DNA of 64,000 bases from Falsiroseomonas sp050563525. GTDB taxonomy: Bacteria > Pseudomonadota > Alphaproteobacteria > Acetobacterales > Acetobacteraceae. The position numbers and the translations under genes are program-made. The notes below the pieces were generated by a model that was given only the letters and a program-made list of their open reading frames with translations, was not told the origin of the DNA and ran no database searches. The stretch spans positions 1 through 64,000 of the forward strand of contig NZ_JBNXUN010000019.1 of assembly GCF_050563525.1 (NCBI RefSeq), in the 5' to 3' direction. How positions within the stretch are numbered: the stretch's first letter is position 1; each line of letters starts with the position of its first letter. Positions 34,138 to 42,719 of the stretch are shown here, one piece after another.

Positions 34138-35403
34138 ATGACCGCGCTTGCCGACGAAGCCGCCCGCCTGCTGGAAACTGCCGCCCACGCCGCCCGCCTG
34201 GCCGCGCGGGACTTGGCCGTGGCACCGCGACCGCAGCGGGATGCGGCGCTGTTGGCCGCCGCCGCGACGCTGCGGACGCGGGCGGAGGCAGTGCTGGCGG
34301 CGAATGCCGAGGACCTCGCCGCCGCCCCGGACCTCACCGCCGCCTTCCGCGACCGCCTGGCGCTGACGCCGGCGCGGGTGGAGGCGATGGCCCGCGCGGT
34401 GGAGGAGGTGGCGGCCCTGCCCGATCCGGTCGGCCGCGTGCTGTCGGAATGGACACGGCCGAACGGTCTGGTGATCCGCCGCGTGGCGCAACCGCTCGGC
34501 GTCATCGGCATGATCTACGAAAGCCGCCCGAATGTCGGCGCCGATGCCGCGGCGCTGTGCCTCAAGGCCGGCAGCGCGGTGATCCTGCGCGGCGGCCGCG
34601 AATCGCTGCGCAGCGCGCTGGCGATCCATGGCTGCATGGTGGCCGGGCTGCGCGAGGCCGGGCTGCCGGAGGCGTCGGTGCAGGTCGCGCCGACCTCAGA
34701 CCGCGGCTTCGTCGCGGCGATGCTGCGCGCGGCGGGGCTGATCGACCTGATCATCCCGCGCGGCGGCAAGGGGCTGGTGGAGCGCGTGCAGCAGGAAGCC
34801 CGCGTGCCGGTGCTCGCCCATGCCGAGGGTCTCTGCCACACCTACATCCACGCGGCCGCGGACCCCGCCATGGCGCGCGCCATCCTGGCCAACGCCAAGA
34901 TGCGCCGCACCGGGGTCTGCGGCGCCACCGAGACGCTGCTGATCGACGCCGCCATCGCGCCGACCCTGCTGCCGCTGCTGGTCGTCGACCTGCGCGCGCT
35001 CGGCTGCGACTTTCGGGCCGACGACAGGGCACGCGAGATCCTGCCCGAATTGAAGCCCGCCACCGACGCGGATTTCGCCACCGAATGGCTGGATGCGATC
35101 CTGTCCGTGAAGGTGGTGGATGGCGTGCAGGACGCGCTGGACCACATCGCCCGGTATGGCAGCGAGCACACCGAAGCCATCGTCACGCAGGACGAGGCGG
35201 TGGCGACGCGGTTCCTCGGCAACCTCGCCTCCGCCGTCGGCATGTGGAATGCCTCGACGCAGTTCTGCGACGGCGGCGAATTCGGCTTCGGCGCCGAGAT
35301 CGGCATCGCGACTGGCCGCCTGCATGCGCGCGGGCCGGTCGGGCCGGAACAACTCTGCACCTTCCGCTACCAGGTGATCGGCAGCGGCCAAACGCGACCC
35401 TAG
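34138..35403 (+). CDS. proA: glutamate-5-semialdehyde dehydrogenase
   Basis: The 421-residue ProA reduces glutamyl-5-phosphate to the semialdehyde, the second step of proline synthesis. Family marks are GVIGMIYESRPNVGADAAALCLKAG, the active-site Cys in RRTGVCGATETLL, and the C-terminal GMWNASTQFCDGGEFGFGAEIGI split over residues ~380-403. Start at ATG 34138; the frame continues further upstream but without conserved sequence. It is separated from proB by 9.2 kb of accessory genes but still heads the proA-nadD-rsfS-rlmH run. Confidence 0.97.
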   Translation: MTALADEAARLLETAAHAARLAARDLAVAPRPQRDAALLAAAATLRTRAEAVLAANAEDLAAAPDLTAAFRDRLALTPARVEAMARAVEEVAALPDPVGRVLSEWTRPNGLVIRRVAQPLGVIGMIYESRPNVGADAAALCLKAGSAVILRGGRESLRSALAIHGCMVAGLREAGLPEASVQVAPTSDRGFVAAMLRAAGLIDLIIPRGGKGLVERVQQEARVPVLAHAEGLCHTYIHAAADPAMARAILANAKMRRTGVCGATETLLIDAAIAPTLLPLLVVDLRALGCDFRADDRAREILPELKPATDADFATEWLDAILSVKVVDGVQDALDHIARYGSEHTEAIVTQDEAVATRFLGNLASAVGMWNASTQFCDGGEFGFGAEIGIATGRLHARGPVGPEQLCTFRYQVIGSGQTRP

Positions 35404-35417
35404 GCAGGACCAGACGC

Positions 35418-36272
35418 ATGAAAGCCGTCATCGCCGCCGCCCTCGCCCTGCTGGCGCTGCCGGCCGCCGCCGCCTGTCCGGAACCGGCGGAGGTCGCGCG
35501 CCTGGCCGGCGCCATCGTGGATCGCCGCGCACCACCGCCGCCGGTCCAGGGGATGGACTTGGCCGATGCGGCCTGCGCGCGAGACCGGCTGGTGGCGCTG
35601 CTGGCGCAGCCCTGGGGCGATCGCGTCGGCTGGAAGGTCGGCCTCACCACCCCGGCGGCGCAAGCCCGCTTCGGCGTGCCGCACCCACTCGCCGGCGCCA
35701 TCTTCCACGGCACGCTGCGCGCCCGATCCGGTGCCGAGATCCCGGCCGGCTACGGCATCGCGCCGGCCATCGAGAGCGACCTGCTGGTGCGCGTACGGGA
35801 CGAGGGCGTGAACGAGGCCGGCGCCGACCACGTCGCGCTGCTGCGCCACCTGGACCAGGTGATCCCCTTCCTCGAACTGCCCGACCTGGTGCATGGCCCG
35901 GCCACCGCCTGGTCCGGGCCGCTGCTGCTGTCGATCAATGTCGGGGCGCGGCTCGGCGTGGTGGGGGAGCCGATCGCGGTGCAGGCGACGCCGGATTTCG
36001 CCGCTGCGCTGGGCACGATGCAGGTGGCGCTGACCGAAGGCGGGCGGGAGGTTTCGCGCGCGCCCGGCACGGCGCTGTTGGGCCATCCGCTGAACGCGCT
36101 GTCCTGGCTGGTGGCGGACCTGCGCGCGCAGGGACGGCGGCTGCGGGCGGGCGAGTATGTTTCGCTCGGCGGCTTCTCCCCGCCGCTGCCGGTACGGGCG
36201 GGGCAGGATTACGTCGCGACCTACACCGGGCTGGCGACTGACCCGGTTTCCGTGGACGTGCGGATCCGCTGA
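35418..36272 (+). CDS. secreted 2-keto-4-pentenoate hydratase-like (FAH superfamily) protein
   Basis: The 284-residue protein has a strong signal peptide (MKAVIAAALALLALPAAAAC), possibly lipidated at Cys20, although the lipobox is not canonical. The rest matches the MhpD/XylJ hydratase group: VGWKVGLTTPAAQARFGV, AIESDLLVRV, LLSINVGARLG, and LLGHPLNALSWLVADLRAQG. Relatives hydrate 2-oxopent-4-enoate in meta-cleavage breakdown inside the cytoplasm, so an exported form is odd. It lies 14 bases after proA and four bases before nadD. Confidence 0.82.
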   Translation: MKAVIAAALALLALPAAAACPEPAEVARLAGAIVDRRAPPPPVQGMDLADAACARDRLVALLAQPWGDRVGWKVGLTTPAAQARFGVPHPLAGAIFHGTLRARSGAEIPAGYGIAPAIESDLLVRVRDEGVNEAGADHVALLRHLDQVIPFLELPDLVHGPATAWSGPLLLSINVGARLGVVGEPIAVQATPDFAAALGTMQVALTEGGREVSRAPGTALLGHPLNALSWLVADLRAQGRRLRAGEYVSLGGFSPPLPVRAGQDYVATYTGLATDPVSVDVRIR

Positions 36273-36276
36273 TCCC

Positions 36277-36900
36277 GTGACTCTCAATCCCTGGGGGGAC
36301 CGCCGCCTGCGCCGCATCGGGCTGCTCGGCGGCAGCTTCAACCCGGCGCATGCCGGGCACCTGCACGTGGCGCGCCGCGTGCGGCGGGCGTTGCGGCTGG
36401 ATGAGGTCTGGCTGATGGTCTCGCCGGGCAATCCGCTGAAGCCGGCGCGCGGCATGGCGCCGTTCCGCGAAAGGCTGGCCTCGGCTTGGCGCATCGCGGA
36501 TGGAAGGCGGATCCGCGCCACCGGGATCGAGGCGGCGTTTGGCACGCGCTTCAGCGTGGATACACTGCGGCAGTTGCGGCGGCGCTTTCCGCGGGCGCGC
36601 TTCGTCTTCGTCATCGGCGCGGACAACCTGTGGCAGTTGCCGCGCTGGCAGGGCTGGCGGGACATCGTGGCGCACACGCCCATCGCCGTGCTGCCACGCC
36701 CCGGCTGGACGCGGCGTGCGCTGGCCGGGCAGGCGGCGCATCTTCTGGCGCGGCACCGGAGGCGACCTGGCGCGTTGCTGGCAGGGCCGGCGCGCGGACC
36801 TGCGCCCCCGGCCTGCGGCCATGCGCCGTGGTGCTTCGTGCCGGCGGCGGAACACGCAGCCTCCGCCACCGCGATCCGCGCCGCAATGCAGGCCGGGTGA
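36277..36900 (+). CDS. nadD: nicotinate-nucleotide adenylyltransferase
   Basis: The 207-residue NadD makes deamido-NAD from nicotinate mononucleotide. It has the nucleotidyl-transferase motif GLLGGSFNPAHAGHLHVA and FVIGADNLWQLPRW. The C-terminal ISSTxIR-type motif is present as ASATAIRAAM. The gene begins with GTG at 36277, four bases after the hydratase-like gene, which implies coupled translation. The protein ends right after the final motif, slightly shorter than many homologues. Confidence 0.93.
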   Translation: MTLNPWGDRRLRRIGLLGGSFNPAHAGHLHVARRVRRALRLDEVWLMVSPGNPLKPARGMAPFRERLASAWRIADGRRIRATGIEAAFGTRFSVDTLRQLRRRFPRARFVFVIGADNLWQLPRWQGWRDIVAHTPIAVLPRPGWTRRALAGQAAHLLARHRRRPGALLAGPARGPAPPACGHAPWCFVPAAEHAASATAIRAAMQAG

Positions 36901-36979
36901 CGGGCCGCCGCCAGGGAGGCGGCGCAACGTGCCGTGCCGTGCTACAGGGTGCCACAAAGACAAACGACAGGAGGCGGTC

Positions 36980-38134
36980 ATCGCCCGCACGCCAAAGACA
37001 CCCGAGTCGAAGACCCGGGACACCAAGCCGAAACCCCGCGCCACCCCTGCCGCGGCACCCGCCACACGCACGCGCGCGGCAGCGAAGCCGAAGGCGGAGG
37101 CATCGGTGAAGCCGAAGGCCGCGGCCAAGCCGCGCGCCGCCGCGGCACCAGCCGCAAAGCCCGCCGCCAAGCCGCGCGCCGCCGCCAAGCCGGCTGCCAA
37201 GCCCACCGCGAAGCCCCGCGCCGCCGCGGCCCCAGCCGCAAAGCCCGCCGCCAAGCCGCGCGCTACCGCCAAGCCGGCAGCCAAGCCCGCCGCGAAACCC
37301 CGCGCCGCCGCGGCACCAGCCGCAAAGCCCGCCGCCAAGCCGCGCGCCACCGCCAAGCCGGCTGCCAAGGCCACCGCGAAGCCCCGCGCCGCCGCGGCAC
37401 CGGCCGCCAAGCCGCGCGCCACCACCAAGCCGGCTGCCAAGCCCACCGCGAAGCCCCGCGCCGCCGCGGCACCGGCCGCCAAGCCGCGCGCCACCGCCAA
37501 GCCCGCAGCGGCGCCGAAGCCGCGCAGCCGCAAGGCGGCGCCGGAGCCCGACACGATCGAGGTGGCCGATGCCACACCGGCCGCGCCGATGCCCAAGGCC
37601 CGCAGCCCGCGCAAGCCGAAGGCCGCGCCCGCCACGCCCGATGAGGCAGCCCCCGCCGAGGCCCCTCGCCCCACCCGCGCCCCGCGTGCCGAACGGCAGA
37701 AGGTCGAACCGGCCCTGCTTGACCGCCTGGTCGAAGCAGCGCGCGAGAGCCTGGATGCCGACAAGGCCGAGAACATCCTGGTGCTCGACGTCACCGGCCG
37801 CGCCGACTACGCCGATCGCCTGGTGATCGCCACCGCCGAAGCCGACCGCCAGATGCAGGCCATGGCCGTGCACCTGGAGGAGGCCTTCGAGAAGGAGGGC
37901 CTGAAGCTGCGCCGCGACAACATCCAGGCCTCGCCGGACTGGGTGCTGATCGATGCCGGGGACCTGGTGATCCACCTGTTCAAGCCGGAAGCCCGCGGCC
38001 TGTATGCGCTGGAGCGGATGTGGGGCCCGGACAGCCCCGCTGCCACGCCGGATGCGGAGGAAGACCGCACGCCGCTGCCGGACGATGGCAGCGTGCCGGA
38101 AGCCGGCATCGAGGAGGATGACGACGACGTCTAG
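36980..38134 (+). CDS. rsfS: ribosome silencing factor with long basic repeat tail
   Basis: The C-terminal domain (~residues 240-347) is RsfS/Iojap: LLDRLVEAARESLDADKAE, DVTGRADYADRLVIATA and DWVLIDAGDLVIHLF. It binds L14 and blocks subunit joining. About 180 N-terminal residues are Ala/Pro/Lys repeats, like histone H1, and the end is acidic (EEDDDDV). No ATG starts the frame. A perfect AGGAGG (36969-36974) lies five bases before ATC 36980, used here as the start. GTG 36929 (AGGGAGG, nine bases) and GTG 37106 (GGAGG, five bases) are alternatives; codons between 36929 and 36979 look non-coding (many A/T third bases). Confidence 0.85.
   Translation: MARTPKTPESKTRDTKPKPRATPAAAPATRTRAAAKPKAEASVKPKAAAKPRAAAAPAAKPAAKPRAAAKPAAKPTAKPRAAAAPAAKPAAKPRATAKPAAKPAAKPRAAAAPAAKPAAKPRATAKPAAKATAKPRAAAAPAAKPRATTKPAAKPTAKPRAAAAPAAKPRATAKPAAAPKPRSRKAAPEPDTIEVADATPAAPMPKARSPRKPKAAPATPDEAAPAEAPRPTRAPRAERQKVEPALLDRLVEAARESLDADKAENILVLDVTGRADYADRLVIATAEADRQMQAMAVHLEEAFEKEGLKLRRDNIQASPDWVLIDAGDLVIHLFKPEARGLYALERMWGPDSPAATPDAEEDRTPLPDDGSVPEAGIEEDDDDV
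37160..37483 (+). repeat. 84-bp coding tandem repeat in rsfS
   Basis: Three 84-bp units (37160-37243, 37244-37327, 37328-37411) and one 72-bp unit lacking four codons (37412-37483) encode 28-residue PAAKPRA-type blocks. A partial copy follows. Units are in frame, so copy number changes only tail length. Confidence 0.85.
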
Positions 38135-38600
38135 GGGCTATCGCCTGATCGCCATCGGCCGGCTGAAGCCGGGGCCGGAACGCGCGCTGTTCGAACAGCA
38201 CGCGGCACGGCTCCGGCCGGAGATCACCGTCACCGAACTGCCGGAAGGCCAGGGCGGCAACCCCGCCGAGATCCGCCGGCGGGAGGGGGCCGCCCTGCTC
38301 GGCGCGCTGCCGGATGCGGCCTTCGCAGTGGCGCTCGACCTCGGCGGCGGCGCGCCGACGACGGAGGCGCTGGCCGCTCTGGTCCTGAAGTGGGAGGATA
38401 CCGCCCGCCCCATCTGCTTCCTGATCGGTGGGACGGAGGGGCTGGACCCCGCGGTGCTGGCGCGCGCCGACCACCGCCTGTCGCTCGGCCCGCTGACCTG
38501 GCCGCATTTCCTGGTGCGCGGCCTGCTGGCGGAGCAACTGTTCCGGGTGCAGGCGATCCGCACCAATCACCCCTATCATCGGGCCTGGCGGCCTGCTTGA
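38118..38600 (+). CDS. rlmH: 23S rRNA pseudouridine(1915) N3-methyltransferase RlmH
   Basis: The 160-residue SPOUT methyltransferase modifies pseudouridine 1915 in helix 69 of 23S rRNA. Family marks are IGRLKPGPERALFEQ, the SAM-knot FLIGGTEGLDPAVL and the ending EQLFRVQAIRTNHPYHRA. Its ATG lies inside the rsfS end, overlapping by 17 bases, with GAGGAG just before, so translation is probably coupled. Both genes act on the large ribosomal subunit. Confidence 0.95.
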   Translation: MTTTSRGYRLIAIGRLKPGPERALFEQHAARLRPEITVTELPEGQGGNPAEIRRREGAALLGALPDAAFAVALDLGGGAPTTEALAALVLKWEDTARPICFLIGGTEGLDPAVLARADHRLSLGPLTWPHFLVRGLLAEQLFRVQAIRTNHPYHRAWRPA

Positions 38601-38631
38601 ATCGGCGGCGAACCCGGTCGGAGCCGCCGCC

Positions 38632-39303
38632 ATGACACTTCTCATCCTTGCCGCCCTGTTCTGGATCGGCGTGCATGTCGGGCTTTCCGGCACCGCACTG
38701 CGCGGCAAGGCGGTGGCGGCGGTGGGGGAGAAGCGGTTCATGATTGGCTTCTCCGTGACCTCCGTGGTGGCGATCTTCCTGCTGGTGCTGGCCTGGCAGA
38801 ATGCGGAAACGACGTTCCTGTGGGCGGCCGGGCCCGGGCTGCGCTGGGTTCTGGCGGCGCTGATGCTGCCGGCCTTCGTGCTGTTCATGGCCAGCCACAA
38901 GCGCAACCCCACCGCCGTCGGCGCGAAGGGGCTGGGGGAGGAACCGCGCGGCATCCAGCGCATCACGCGCCACCCGATGCTGTGGTCCTTCGCACTGTGG
39001 GCCGCGATCCACATCATCGGCAATGGCGACAGCGCCAGCCTGGTGTTCTTCGGCGCCTTCCTGGTGACGGCGCTGGCCGGCATGCCCTCCATCGACGCCA
39101 AGCTGGCGGCGCGAGACCCGGAGGCCTGGGCGCGCTTTTCCGCGCGCACCAGCATCATCCCCTTCGCCGCCATCGCCGCCGGCCGCAACCGCCTGGCACT
39201 GGGCGAGATCGGCTGGATGCCACCAGTGGTGGGCCTGGTGATCTGGGCGGCGCTGCTGCACTTCCACCGCGGCATCTTCGGCGTGCCGGCGATCCTCATG
39301 TAG
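38632..39303 (+). CDS. NnrU family membrane protein
   Basis: The 223-residue integral membrane protein has about six helices and matches NnrU. It has the HVGLSGTALRG start and RGIQRITRHPMLWSFALWA in the middle, the conserved HP motif shared with isoprenylcysteine methyltransferase-like proteins. NnrU was named for denitrification gene clusters, but related proteins are found widely; no nitrate or nitrite genes are here. It lies 31 bases after rlmH and may be read with it. Confidence 0.88.
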   Translation: MTLLILAALFWIGVHVGLSGTALRGKAVAAVGEKRFMIGFSVTSVVAIFLLVLAWQNAETTFLWAAGPGLRWVLAALMLPAFVLFMASHKRNPTAVGAKGLGEEPRGIQRITRHPMLWSFALWAAIHIIGNGDSASLVFFGAFLVTALAGMPSIDAKLAARDPEAWARFSARTSIIPFAAIAAGRNRLALGEIGWMPPVVGLVIWAALLHFHRGIFGVPAILM

Positions 39304-39369
39304 CCACATCGGCACTTGATGCGACATTGAATCGGATCCATTGCCCAGGCGGACTGGGAGGCGACCGGG

Positions 39370-40131
39370 ATGATGCGCGCTGCGCCGTGGGAGCCTCCGA
39401 TGTCGGCGGAGGAGCGTTTCAAGGCCCTGTTCGTCCCGGGCCGGCTACAGACCCTCTATCACCTCGCGCGGGAACGCCGGCGTGGCGAGCAGGAAATCCG
39501 CCTCGTTCCGGTGCTTGCGGATCGCAGCCGCGTCTCGCTCGATATCGGCGCCAACAAGGGCGTCTGGAGCGAGGCGCTGCGGCCCCATTCCTCCAGCGTG
39601 CATGCGTTCGAGCCCAATCCGAAGATCCACGAGGTCCTGCGGCGCGGCATCGGCTCCGGCGTCACCGTCCACGACATCGCGCTGTCCGACACCTCCGGCA
39701 GCGCGGAGCTTCGCGTGCCGAGGCACCGCAGCGGCGGCTATTCGAACCAGGGCGCCTCGCTCAGCACGGAGAAGATCGGCGCGGCGGAGTACGGCAGCGT
39801 CGTCGTGGATGCGCGCCGCCTCGACGACCTCGACCTGGGCGAGGTGGGGTTCATCAAGATCGACGTGGAAGGCTTCGAACTCGCCGTCGTCGAGGGAGCG
39901 CGGGAGACGCTGCGGCGCCATCGTCCGAACATGGTGATCGAGATCGAGGAGAAGCACACCAGGCGCCCCATCGCGGAGCTTCTCGGCGCGGTCTGTGCCC
40001 ATGGCTACCAGGCCTTCGCGCTCGACCGGGGGGTCCTGCGGCGGACCTCGCAGATCGATCTCGCGTTACGCCATTCCACCCCCGCCAGCCGCCGCGACTA
40101 CATCTTCAACTGGATCTTCCTGCCGGGCTGA
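39370..40131 (+). CDS. FkbM family methyltransferase
   Basis: The 253-residue SAM-dependent O-methyltransferase has FkbM marks: VSLDIGANKGVWSEALRP (SAM site), VHAFEPNPKIHEVL, and GEVGFIKIDVEGFELAVVEG followed by RPNMVIEIEEKHT. FkbM enzymes methylate sugars or polyketides; the target here is unknown. It stands alone among glycan-unrelated genes. ATG 39370 is used; a later ATG at 39403 would also leave the domain intact. A weak hairpin (40139-40153) follows the stop. Confidence 0.88.
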   Translation: MMRAAPWEPPMSAEERFKALFVPGRLQTLYHLARERRRGEQEIRLVPVLADRSRVSLDIGANKGVWSEALRPHSSSVHAFEPNPKIHEVLRRGIGSGVTVHDIALSDTSGSAELRVPRHRSGGYSNQGASLSTEKIGAAEYGSVVVDARRLDDLDLGEVGFIKIDVEGFELAVVEGARETLRRHRPNMVIEIEEKHTRRPIAELLGAVCAHGYQAFALDRGVLRRTSQIDLALRHSTPASRRDYIFNWIFLPG

Positions 40132-40217
40132 CCCTTCGGGGCCGCAACGGCCCTTGAAACGCGGAGCGTGAACCGCCATTCCCTGCGCCGCCTTTTCCTC
40201 CCCAGGGACTCGAGACA

Positions 40218-41078
40218 ATGCAGGAAGTGATGACCCCGGCCGATGCCGGGGACAGCCGGCGGGCGCGCGCCGCGCGGCTGGTGCTGTCGCCGCTGTTCCA
40301 GCGGGTGGTGATCGGACTGATCATCCTGAACGCCATCACCCTGGGCCTGGAGACCTCGGACAGCGTCATGGCGCGGTTCGGCGGCTTGCTGGAAGCGGTC
40401 GACACGTTGCTGCTGCTGATCTTCACCGCTGAGATCGCCTTCCGCATCTACGCCTTCCGCGGCCGCTTCTTCCGCGACCCCTGGGGGCTGTTCGACATCA
40501 TCGTGGTCGCCATCGCCTGGATGCCGGCGACCGGCCCGCTGTCCGTGCTGCGCGCGCTGCGTGTGCTGCGTGTGCTGCGGCTGATCAGCGCCGTGCCGTC
40601 GATGCGCCACGTGGTGGAGGCGATGCTGGCCGCCCTGCCGGGCATGGGCAGCATCGTGCTGCTGATGGGGCTGATCTTCTACGTCTTCGGCGTGATGGCC
40701 ACCAAGCTGTACGGCGACATCCTGCCGGAGCGCTTCGGCTCGTTGGGGCTTACCCTCTACACCCTGTTCCAGATGATGACGCTGGAGAGCTGGTCCGAGG
40801 CCAATGTGCGCCCCATCCTGGCGGTGCAGCCGCTGGCCTGGATGTTCTTCGTGCCCTTCATCCTGATCGCGACCTTCGTGGTGCTGAACCTGTTCATCGG
40901 CGTCATCGTCGACAGCATCCAGACCCTGCGCGCCCAGCGCGAGAGCGTCGATGTCGCCGCGACCCAGGCCGCGGCCGACGCGGCGCGCAGCGAACAGCAC
41001 CTGGACAGCCAGATGCTGCTGGCCGAGATCCGAGCCCTGCGGGCGGAGATGGCGGCGTTGCGCGCAGCCCAACGTTGA
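40218..41078 (+). CDS. single-domain voltage-gated sodium channel (NaChBac/BacNav family)
   Basis: The 286-residue six-helix ion channel would assemble as a tetramer. S4 carries four regularly spaced arginines (R112, R115, R118, R121 in VLRALRVLRVLRLIS). The pore has FQMMTLESWSE at 184-194, matching the TLESW selectivity filter of bacterial sodium channels. The S6 helix FVVLNLFIGVIVDSI is followed by a C-terminal coiled coil (~258-284). The CDS ends in a tandem duplication around its stop codon. In other bacteria such channels affect motility and pH response; its role here is unknown. Confidence 0.93.
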   Translation: MQEVMTPADAGDSRRARAARLVLSPLFQRVVIGLIILNAITLGLETSDSVMARFGGLLEAVDTLLLLIFTAEIAFRIYAFRGRFFRDPWGLFDIIVVAIAWMPATGPLSVLRALRVLRVLRLISAVPSMRHVVEAMLAALPGMGSIVLLMGLIFYVFGVMATKLYGDILPERFGSLGLTLYTLFQMMTLESWSEANVRPILAVQPLAWMFFVPFILIATFVVLNLFIGVIVDSIQTLRAQRESVDVAATQAAADAARSEQHLDSQMLLAEIRALRAEMAALRAAQR

Positions 41079-41101
41079 CCCTCGGGCGTTGACCCTTTGG
41101 G
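41073..41101. repeat. 14/15-bp tandem duplication across the channel stop codon
   Basis: CGTTGACCCTCGGG (41073-41086) is followed directly by CGTTGACCCTTTGGG (41087-41101). The stop TGA (41076-41078) is in the first copy, and a second TGA occurs in the next copy in another frame. Confidence 0.8.
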
Positions 41102-41152
41102 CCTGCCAGCGGTAGGCACTCCGCACCGCCACAGCCGCCGGACGCCCCGCCC

Positions 41153-42685
41153 ATGCCCGCACCCGCCCGCCGTCCCGTCATGCTGGCGATCCTGGACGGC
41201 TGGGGCTGGCGGGAGGAGACGGCGGACAACGCCGTGCGGCAGGCCCGCACGCCGCATTTCGATACGCTGTGGCAGGCCGGCCCACGCGCCTTCCTGCGCA
41301 CCTCCGGCCTCGATGTCGGACTTCCCGAGGGTCAGATGGGCAATTCGGAGGTCGGCCACCTGAACATCGGCGCCGGCCGCGTGGTGATGCAGGACCTGGT
41401 CCGCATCGATGCCGCCTGCGCCGATGGCAGCCTCGCCACGCTGCCCAACCTGGTCGCCCTGATCGAGCGGACGAAGGCGGCCGGGGGCGTGCTGCACCTG
41501 ATGGGCCTGCTGTCCGAAGGCGGCGTGCACAGCCAGCAGGACCACGCGCTGGCGCTTGCTCGCGTCGCGACACGGGTCGGGCTGGACGTGCGCGTGCATG
41601 GCTGGACCGATGGCCGGGACGTGGCGCCGACCTCTGCCCCCGAATCCGTCGCGCGCTTCGAGTCGGCGCTGCCGCCAGGCGCCCGCATCGCCACGATCTG
41701 CGGCCGCTACTTCGCCATGGACCGCGACAACCGCTGGGACCGCGTGCGCCAGGCCTATGACGTGATGGTGGCGGCGAAGGGCGCGCGCCACGCCACGGCG
41801 CAGCAGGCCATCGCCGCCGGCCACACAGCCGGCAAGACCGACGAGTTCCTGCCCGCCGCCGCCATCGGCGAGTATCGCGGCATGAATCACGGCGACGGCG
41901 TGCTGTGCTTCAATTTCCGCGCCGACCGGGTGCGGGAGATCATGGCTTCCCTGCTCGACCCGTCCTTCGCCGGCTTCGAGGCCGACCCGACCGTGCGCTT
42001 CGCCGCCTGCGCCGGCATGACGGATTATGGCAGCGCGCTGGCTCCCTTCCTTCCGGCGCTGTTCCCCCCGCAATCCATGCAGGACATCCTGGCTGCCGTC
42101 GTCTCCGCCGCCGGGCTGCGCCAGCTCCACATGGCCGAGACCGAGAAGTACCCGCACGTCACCTACTTCCTGAACGGCGGCGAGGAGGTGGCCTATCCCG
42201 GGGAGGACCGCATCATGGTCGCCTCCCCCCAGGTCGCCACCTATGACCTGCAGCCCGAGATGTCGGCACCGGAGCTGACCGACAAATGCGTCGCCGCGAT
42301 CAACTCGGGAAAATACGACCTGATCGTGCTGAACTACGCCAATGCCGACATGGTCGGCCATTCCGGCAGCCTGCCTGCCGCGATCAAGGCCTGCGAGGCG
42401 GTGGACCAGGGGCTCGGCCGCATCGCCGCGGCCATCGGCGCCGCCGGCGGCTGCCTGCTGGTCACGGCCGACCACGGCAATGCGGAGCTGATGCGCGACC
42501 CTGTGACCGGCGGCCCACACACCGCCCACACCACCAACCCGGTGCCGGTGCTGCTGATGGGCGCGCCGGAGGGTGCCGGGCTGGCCGACGGAAGGCTGGC
42601 CGATATCGCGCCGACCCTGCTGGCCCTGCTCGGCGTGGCGCAACCGGCGGCGATGACGGGGCGGTCGCTGCTGCGGGGCGGCTAG
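41153..42685 (+). CDS. gpmI: 2,3-bisphosphoglycerate-independent phosphoglycerate mutase
   Basis: The 510-residue manganese-dependent enzyme interconverts 3- and 2-phosphoglycerate. It has the alkaline-phosphatase-like metal site (ILDGWGWR, residues 12-19), the active Ser in MGNSEVGHLNIGAGRVV, and the C-terminal VTADHGNAELM and GGPHTAHTTNPVPVLLMG. Length matches the family. In related genomes gpmI sits between rlmH and envC, so nnrU, fkbM, the channel and the minus-strand genes are insertions around it. Confidence 0.96.
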   Translation: MPAPARRPVMLAILDGWGWREETADNAVRQARTPHFDTLWQAGPRAFLRTSGLDVGLPEGQMGNSEVGHLNIGAGRVVMQDLVRIDAACADGSLATLPNLVALIERTKAAGGVLHLMGLLSEGGVHSQQDHALALARVATRVGLDVRVHGWTDGRDVAPTSAPESVARFESALPPGARIATICGRYFAMDRDNRWDRVRQAYDVMVAAKGARHATAQQAIAAGHTAGKTDEFLPAAAIGEYRGMNHGDGVLCFNFRADRVREIMASLLDPSFAGFEADPTVRFAACAGMTDYGSALAPFLPALFPPQSMQDILAAVVSAAGLRQLHMAETEKYPHVTYFLNGGEEVAYPGEDRIMVASPQVATYDLQPEMSAPELTDKCVAAINSGKYDLIVLNYANADMVGHSGSLPAAIKACEAVDQGLGRIAAAIGAAGGCLLVTADHGNAELMRDPVTGGPHTAHTTNPVPVLLMGAPEGAGLADGRLADIAPTLLALLGVAQPAAMTGRSLLRGG

Positions 42686-42719
42686 ACCTCGGTCTGCGCC
42701 TTCGCGTCCGAAGCCGGCC

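Noticed and set aside
34035..35417. Open frame upstream of and continuous with the MhpD-like gene, running through proA
   Set aside because: Its translation over proA is Arg/Gly-rich with no domain, while the signal peptide starting at 35418 marks a natural start.
37160..37483. Possible mobile or intergenic repeat
   Set aside because: The 84-bp units stay in frame inside rsfS and encode a regular Lys/Ala/Pro tail, so they are coding repeats.
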